Assembly: GCA_964571815.1 (NCBI GenBank)
Contig: CAZNDN010000089.1
Coordinates: forward strand, 1 to 17,381
From: CAZNDN01 sp964571815
Lineage (GTDB): Bacteria > Fibrobacterota > Chitinivibrionia > Chitinivibrionales > WJKA01
Length of the DNA: 17,381 nt
Direction of reading: 5' to 3'
The notes beneath the pieces were generated by a model. It saw only the letters and a list, made by a program, of their open reading frames with translations. It made no database searches and was not told the origin of the DNA. Both the position numbers and the translations under genes were made by a program. Of this stretch, positions 13,302 to 17,381 are shown in pieces; position 1 is the first letter of the stretch; the number at the start of each line of letters is the position of its first letter.

Positions 13302-13330
13302 CGATAAAGTAATAAAATTAGTCCGGTACA
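13302..13330 (-). repeat. Right 29-bp terminal inverted repeat
   Basis: Exact inverse of 12894-12922. The next bases outward differ from those beside the left copy. A good -35 hexamer for the downstream kinase gene begins 13 bp beyond its outer edge. Confidence 0.95.
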
Positions 13331-13343
13331 TAATCTTCCATAC

Positions 13344-13372
13344 TTGACAAGAATCGCATTGCATGGCAGAAT
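13344..13372 (+). promoter_or_regulatory. Sigma70-like promoter upstream of the kinase gene
   Basis: TTGACA (13344-13349) is a perfect -35, followed after 17 bp by CAGAAT (13367-13372), four of six to TATAAT. Transcription would start near 13379, giving a leader of about 135 bases before the kinase ATG. It lies just outside the right terminal repeat, so it would survive insertion of the element. It conflicts with the small reading frame beginning at 13371 unless that one uses a later start. Confidence 0.5.
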
Positions 13373-13514
13373 GGGAAGGAAACGGCTTGCTTCACGGCTA
13401 TACCGTCGGGCACGGCGAGGAGGTGGTTTCCGGCGAGGCGAGAGTTTGTTTTGCCTTGTGGATGAAGTCGCCAATCTCCGACGCTGGTTCGACGCGATAG
13501 AGGGTACTGCTTAA
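13371..13514 (+). CDS. Possible 47-residue leader ORF overlapping the kinase start
   Basis: An open frame begins MGRKRLASRLYRRARR and ends LVDEVANLRRWFDAIEGTA. Its TAA (13512-13514) overlaps the kinase ATG as TAATG, the usual sign of translational coupling. The N-terminal half is very arginine-rich, while the last 18 residues look like a normal amphipathic helix. No ribosome-binding site precedes ATG 13371, which also overlaps the predicted -10. A shorter version from GTG 13458 (18 residues) is possible. It resembles no family I know and may be chance. Confidence 0.3.
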   Translation: MGRKRLASRLYRRARRGGGFRRGESLFCLVDEVANLRRWFDAIEGTA

Positions 13515-16500
13515 TGATAGCCACCGGGACCGTCATCAAGGACCGCTACTCGGTCGTCAACCTCGTGGGTGCCGGCTCCTTTGCCGAGGTGTACCTGGCC
13601 CGCGAACGGCATACGGGCGCCAATGTTGCCTTGAAATTCTTCAAGCAGACGATCAAGAACTCGATGGATCAGTATTCCACCTTTGTCAATGAATGCGGAC
13701 AACTGGAAAAGGTTGACCACCGGGGAGTACTCAGGATTTTCGAGCTCAATTTCAGCGAGAACACACCGTTCATCGTTCAGGAATACCTTGAGGGCGGTGA
13801 CCTGGCAACTCTCATGAGAGATCGATTTCGCCCCGGGGGGAAGGGTTTTACGCTCGAGGAAGTCCTCACGCTCGGCATGAACGTCACCGAGGCCCTTCAG
13901 GAGACGAACTCCCGCGGAATCTATCACCTCGATCTCAAGCCGTCGAACATCATGTTCAGAGACAGAGGCAGCCTCGACACCGTTCTCGTGGACTTCGGCA
14001 ACTCACGGTTCACCGTGAATGATTACCGGCGCGACCAAAGTGCGCTCGGCAAGCATCCGGCAATGACCTTCCAATATATGGCCCCGGAGCGTGCGGGCTA
14101 CTTGAAGATTCACAAACCCGCCTGTCTTGATCTGTATTCGCTGGGGGCAACTTTGTATCAGTTGATCTCGGGAGAGCTTCCGATCAAGGGCTCGTCGCTC
14201 AGCGAGATTGTCAAGAACCTCTATCGGACGCTTCCCCGGAGCCTGACTGAGAAAAACGGGACGGTTCCGCGGTACGTGGACGAAGTCATCCTGAAGTTGC
14301 TCAGGAAGTCGCCTCGGGATCGATATCAGACCGCCAAGGGGGTGCACGAGGACCTGAAGACCTGTCTGGACCTGGTTCGCGGGGGTAAGACGAACGAGGT
14401 TTTTGCACTTGGCCGCGGGGATTCGGTACGGGATTTGAATTACAACATCCGGATGGTCGGTCGCGGCAGGGAGATCAATCAACTGCGGAAGGTTATCGAA
14501 CAGGCGCAGGGGAATCAGGGGACGGTGAGGTTCATTGCCGCGCCGTCGGGGACCGGCAAGAGCCGCCTGGCGGTCGAGGCGCTTCAGGTAGCCGGGGTCA
14601 AAGGGCTGGGGATCCTGGAGAGCAAGTTTTCGCGTTTTGAACGAAACGTGCCTCTCTCGGCACCGAACCGCATGCTGAATAACCATGCCAAGACGCTTCG
14701 CACCGTCTCGCCGGAAGTCCTTGCGCGCTGGCAGCGGCGGCTCCTCTCCGAACTGGGCAAGAACGGCAGTCTCCTCACGCCCCGGCTTCAGTTCTACGAA
14801 GGCCTGCTTCCGTCTTTCCCGCCTGTCGAGAAGATGCCGAAGGATACTGAAGAGCCGTTGTTTCTGGAGACCTTCGCGCGGTTCCTCACCATGTTGGAGC
14901 CCAACGAAGACAAGGCAAATGTGATCTTCCTCGACGATCTGCAGTGGGCCGACAAGACAAGCATCGATCTGCTGCAGCACGTGGTGCTTCTGGCACGGGA
15001 ACAGGGGCTGCGCCGGACGCTTGTGATCGGCGCATTTCGTTCCGAAGAAGTCGGTGAGACGAGCCCCTTGTCGATACAAGTGCTTGACTATGTCGGCAGG
15101 GAGGAATACCTCCTGCTTTCGGCACTGAGTGAAGAGGAAACCGGGGAGCTGGTTGAGAGGCTGCTCGATGAGCAGGGAGAGCAGGTCGACCGGCTCAAGG
15201 AGTATGTCTATCGCCTCACCGAGGGAATCCCGTTTTTCGTCTATGAGGTCCTGAAAGCATCCATCGCCACCGGACTCTACTACCGCAATCCCGATTTCAA
15301 GTGGGTCTTCAACGAAGAACTCGGGCAGTCGTCGGACCTGGTCCTGGGAGTCGACAATCTGGTGGTCAGGCGGATAGAGGGGCTCTCGCCGGTATCGCTG
15401 GAACTGCTGAAGACGGCGGCTGTTGCGGGCACAATGGTATCGCACGAGAACCTTGTGGCGTTGATTGACCGGACCCCGGAGCGCTTCGAGGAAGAGGGGC
15501 GCGAGCCCATGAGCGCGGATTCGATTCTGCGTGTATCCACCGACGAGCTGATGCGCAACCATCTGATAATCGATGAGCCCGGCGTGCTGCGCTTCTTCCA
15601 CGACAGGATACGAGATGCGGCGTTGAAGCTGACATGTGTTGAAGAGAAGAAAGAGATTCATCTCCTCTACGGCGAGGTACTCGCCCGCGGTATACTCGAT
15701 TCCGAGGAGGTCGAGTCCAAAGATATCTTCGAGGCGGCCTTCCACGTCATGAACGGCCGTCCTGAATCGTCCGTAGACTCCTCCAAACGGATTCTGGTTC
15801 TTGCGACCGAGCGGGCGATGCTGATCTTCAATTTTCGCAAAGCACGAGAGTACATCTCCACGGCAAGTGAGCTCGTTGCCGACAATCCCGATACCCTGAC
15901 GGAGCAGTCGGCGATGGACGAATGGGTCAAAGTACATGAGCTGTATGGGGACGCGCTTGCACTCTCGGAGAGCCTGAAAGAGGCGATCAGCGAGTATGAA
16001 AGCGTCGTCGACCTTGTCAACGACTCGTTTCACCGGTCGCGGATCTACGCCAGGCTGTGCGAAAACTATCTCTTTCTGTTTGACTACACCCACTCGATCC
16101 GCGCAGGTTTGAAGGGCCTCAAGGAACTGAAAGAGCCGTGGGTTACTTCACGTCTTCTTGCATGGATTTCGATTGTGCCGGCGCTTCTGCGGCTCGGCGC
16201 CGGAGCGCTGGCGTCCAAAGTGTTCAGACGCAGGAAAGCCGAGATAGCCGCGGAAATCGACAGGGCCCGATGGGATATCCGTTGCGCCGTGCAGATTCCG
16301 TACTATTTCGAAGACCCGATAGTCACCTTCGTCAACCTGATAACATCCACGGGGCGACTTCTGCGCTACCGGACTTCGGATTACCACTACGTGTACCTCA
16401 TGTACTGGGCCATCGTCCTCAGCGCGTTCGGCCTTCGAAAGGTTCCACAGCGATTGTTCAAAAAGGCATATTCATATTTCGACATCAACAAGCAGCAGGT

Positions 16501-17381
16501 TCGCAAGGCATTCTGCCTGTTCACGGAAGCAGCCTTATGTGATCTCCCGGCCGCGCGTCTGGACGAAGCGAAACGAGCCCTTGAAGAAGTCCATGCGCTC
16601 ACCAGCGGCATTGGAGAAAGCTTCTGGCGAATCCTGTCCCTTCTTCTCCTTGCCCAGTACCATTGCTTCGGCAAGGGGATCAGCCAGATTCAAAGCGTAC
16701 TTGACGAACTCCTTGCCTTTCAGCGCAAGATCGGCGTTGAGGCAACGGTCGTTGCGTCGGCAGCGCGACACACGCTGATGCAGGGAGACCTGAACAAGTA
16801 CCGGGAAATCTCCGCTCGTGTCATGGAATCGACGGAAAGGCAGATCAAGGTTGGAAGTAAGAGCATCGACTGTCTCTACGGCCTGATGTGGCCCGCCGAA
16901 GCGTGTATCTTCGAAGAGGACTACCGGAAAGCCATCCGGTTGTTGAAACCGGCAGTCAAGATATCACTGGTTCGTCTTCACCGGGCCTCGGCGTGCACCT
17001 ACCCAACGGCGCTGCTTGCCCAGGCGTACGTCCGAAGCGGGAGCCCGTTGAAAGCGATCCCGCTGCTCCTGATTTCCTGGGGAAACTGCTTCCTGGGTGT
17101 CAAGATCTTTTCCCCCCAGACGCTGTGCACGACCGGCGAGGTTCTCTATAGACTGGGCCTGAGAAATCGTGGGATCAGATTGATCAGACGGGCTCTCGAC
17201 CGGGCATCACAAGAGGGCATGCTTCTGGTGTCGCAGGAGTTGAAAATCACTCTCACCGATCATATTCTTCAGACCAATCCCGAAGAGGCCGAAGCGCTTC
17301 TCAGTAGAGCACACAGATTTTACAAGTCACAGAACTACGCGTTCATGATGACCGCGGTGAAGAATCGTCTGGACAAGGCTC
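13514..17381 (+). CDS. Ser/Thr protein kinase fused to AAA-type ATPase and helical repeats (3' partial)
   Basis: The gene runs off the window after about 1289 codons. Residues about 12-290 are a Hanks-type kinase: glycine loop GAGSFAEV (19-26), Lys41 in VALK, catalytic Asp140 in HLDLKPSN, Asp160 in DFG, and MAPE. The Arg normally before the catalytic Asp is Leu, so this is a non-RD kinase. Next comes a PknK-type ATPase (about 315-600) with Walker A GTGKS (346-350) and Walker B VIFLDD (470-475) followed by LQWAD. A long alpha-helical, TPR-like region follows from about 680 onward. Such proteins in other bacteria often continue with GAF and histidine kinase or cyclase modules; that part would lie beyond the window. 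The ATG at 13514 has AGAGGG nine bases upstream. Role: probably a signalling scaffold; substrate unknown. Confidence 0.9.
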   Translation, partial: MIATGTVIKDRYSVVNLVGAGSFAEVYLARERHTGANVALKFFKQTIKNSMDQYSTFVNECGQLEKVDHRGVLRIFELNFSENTPFIVQEYLEGGDLATLMRDRFRPGGKGFTLEEVLTLGMNVTEALQETNSRGIYHLDLKPSNIMFRDRGSLDTVLVDFGNSRFTVNDYRRDQSALGKHPAMTFQYMAPERAGYLKIHKPACLDLYSLGATLYQLISGELPIKGSSLSEIVKNLYRTLPRSLTEKNGTVPRYVDEVILKLLRKSPRDRYQTAKGVHEDLKTCLDLVRGGKTNEVFALGRGDSVRDLNYNIRMVGRGREINQLRKVIEQAQGNQGTVRFIAAPSGTGKSRLAVEALQVAGVKGLGILESKFSRFERNVPLSAPNRMLNNHAKTLRTVSPEVLARWQRRLLSELGKNGSLLTPRLQFYEGLLPSFPPVEKMPKDTEEPLFLETFARFLTMLEPNEDKANVIFLDDLQWADKTSIDLLQHVVLLAREQGLRRTLVIGAFRSEEVGETSPLSIQVLDYVGREEYLLLSALSEEETGELVERLLDEQGEQVDRLKEYVYRLTEGIPFFVYEVLKASIATGLYYRNPDFKWVFNEELGQSSDLVLGVDNLVVRRIEGLSPVSLELLKTAAVAGTMVSHENLVALIDRTPERFEEEGREPMSADSILRVSTDELMRNHLIIDEPGVLRFFHDRIRDAALKLTCVEEKKEIHLLYGEVLARGILDSEEVESKDIFEAAFHVMNGRPESSVDSSKRILVLATERAMLIFNFRKAREYISTASELVADNPDTLTEQSAMDEWVKVHELYGDALALSESLKEAISEYESVVDLVNDSFHRSRIYARLCENYLFLFDYTHSIRAGLKGLKELKEPWVTSRLLAWISIVPALLRLGAGALASKVFRRRKAEIAAEIDRARWDIRCAVQIPYYFEDPIVTFVNLITSTGRLLRYRTSDYHYVYLMYWAIVLSAFGLRKVPQRLFKKAYSYFDINKQQVRKAFCLFTEAALCDLPAARLDEAKRALEEVHALTSGIGESFWRILSLLLLAQYHCFGKGISQIQSVLDELLAFQRKIGVEATVVASAARHTLMQGDLNKYREISARVMESTERQIKVGSKSIDCLYGLMWPAEACIFEEDYRKAIRLLKPAVKISLVRLHRASACTYPTALLAQAYVRSGSPLKAIPLLLISWGNCFLGVKIFSPQTLCTTGEVLYRLGLRNRGIRLIRRALDRASQEGMLLVSQELKITLTDHILQTNPEEAEALLSRAHRFYKSQNYAFMMTAVKNRLDKA

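Larger units (their letters stand above)
12894..13330. mobile_element. 437-bp MITE-like element with perfect 29-bp terminal inverted repeats
   Basis: The ends at 12894-12922 and 13302-13330 are perfect inverted copies of 29 bp, starting TGTACCGGACTAATTTTATT. The AT-rich ends stand out from the GC-rich surroundings. The inside is about 379 bp, too short for a transposase; the open frames on both strands do not resemble one. The interior has several inverted repeats: an interleaved pair at 12934-12979, 13034-13059, 13113-13157, 13178-13202, 13212-13225 and 13285-13303. GTAC at both edges could be a palindromic target duplication absorbed into the repeats, so the true ends may be four bases further in. 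Most likely it is a non-autonomous transposon mobilised in trans. A structured RNA with a long closing stem is an alternative. It separates ptsP from the kinase gene. Confidence 0.75.

Noticed and set aside
12912..13312. Open reading frames within the inverted-repeat element on both strands (91 to 168 codons)
   Set aside because: They overlap each other in several frames, are rich in Arg, Cys and Pro, lack ribosome-binding sites, and show no transposase signature. GC-rich DNA gives such frames by chance.
13505..13927. Minus-strand open frames and the 696-codon minus-strand frame (14003-16093) opposite the kinase
   Set aside because: The plus strand carries an unbroken kinase-ATPase with all motifs in order. 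The opposite frames are shadows.

Overview
The window is a GC-rich piece of what looks like a metagenome-assembled Gram-negative genome. It contains a lipid A-type acyltransferase, a small outer-membrane-like protein with a signal peptide, and a run of Ns flanked by identical 55-bp sequences, which is typical of a de Bruijn scaffold join. Two divergent GH38 mannosidase-type enzymes, PtsP and a giant kinase/ATPase would suit a saccharolytic PVC-type, spirochaete-like or related candidate phylum. I cannot assign a phylum from sequence alone.

Layout. Positions 1-3508 (minus strand) hold a two-gene unit: a GH38 alpha-mannosidase-like enzyme translationally coupled (GTGA overlap) to an LpxL/HtrB-type acyltransferase. 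A 392-bp divergent intergenic region follows, with degenerate repeats. Positions 3901-9733 (plus strand) hold a PP-loop tRNA-thiolase-like protein, a HAD phosphatase with an unusual 77-residue N-terminal extension, a second and very divergent GH38 enzyme, and a small exported beta-rich protein. A 100-N assembly gap lies at 9808-9907. Positions 9912-10441 (minus strand) carry a HicAB toxin-antitoxin remnant: hicB is open, but hicA has an in-frame amber codon and no standard start, so the antitoxin is probably an orphan. Positions 10554-12866 (minus strand) encode PtsP (GAF plus PTS enzyme I). Positions 12894-13330 hold a 437-bp non-coding element bounded by perfect 29-bp terminal inverted repeats. 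It contains an interleaved set of inverted repeats and sits in the divergent promoter region between ptsP and a large Ser/Thr kinase-AAA ATPase gene (13514 to the window end, 3' partial).

How the genes fit together. The two GH38 enzymes and the HAD phosphatase suggest catabolism or remodelling of mannose-containing or related glycans. PtsP and the multidomain kinase are signalling genes, and the inserted element separates their promoters. The items most worth a second look are the inverted-repeat element, the GH38 enzyme with Asn where the nucleophile Asp is expected, the decayed hicA with its palindromic operator-like site, and the probably artificial scaffold gap.
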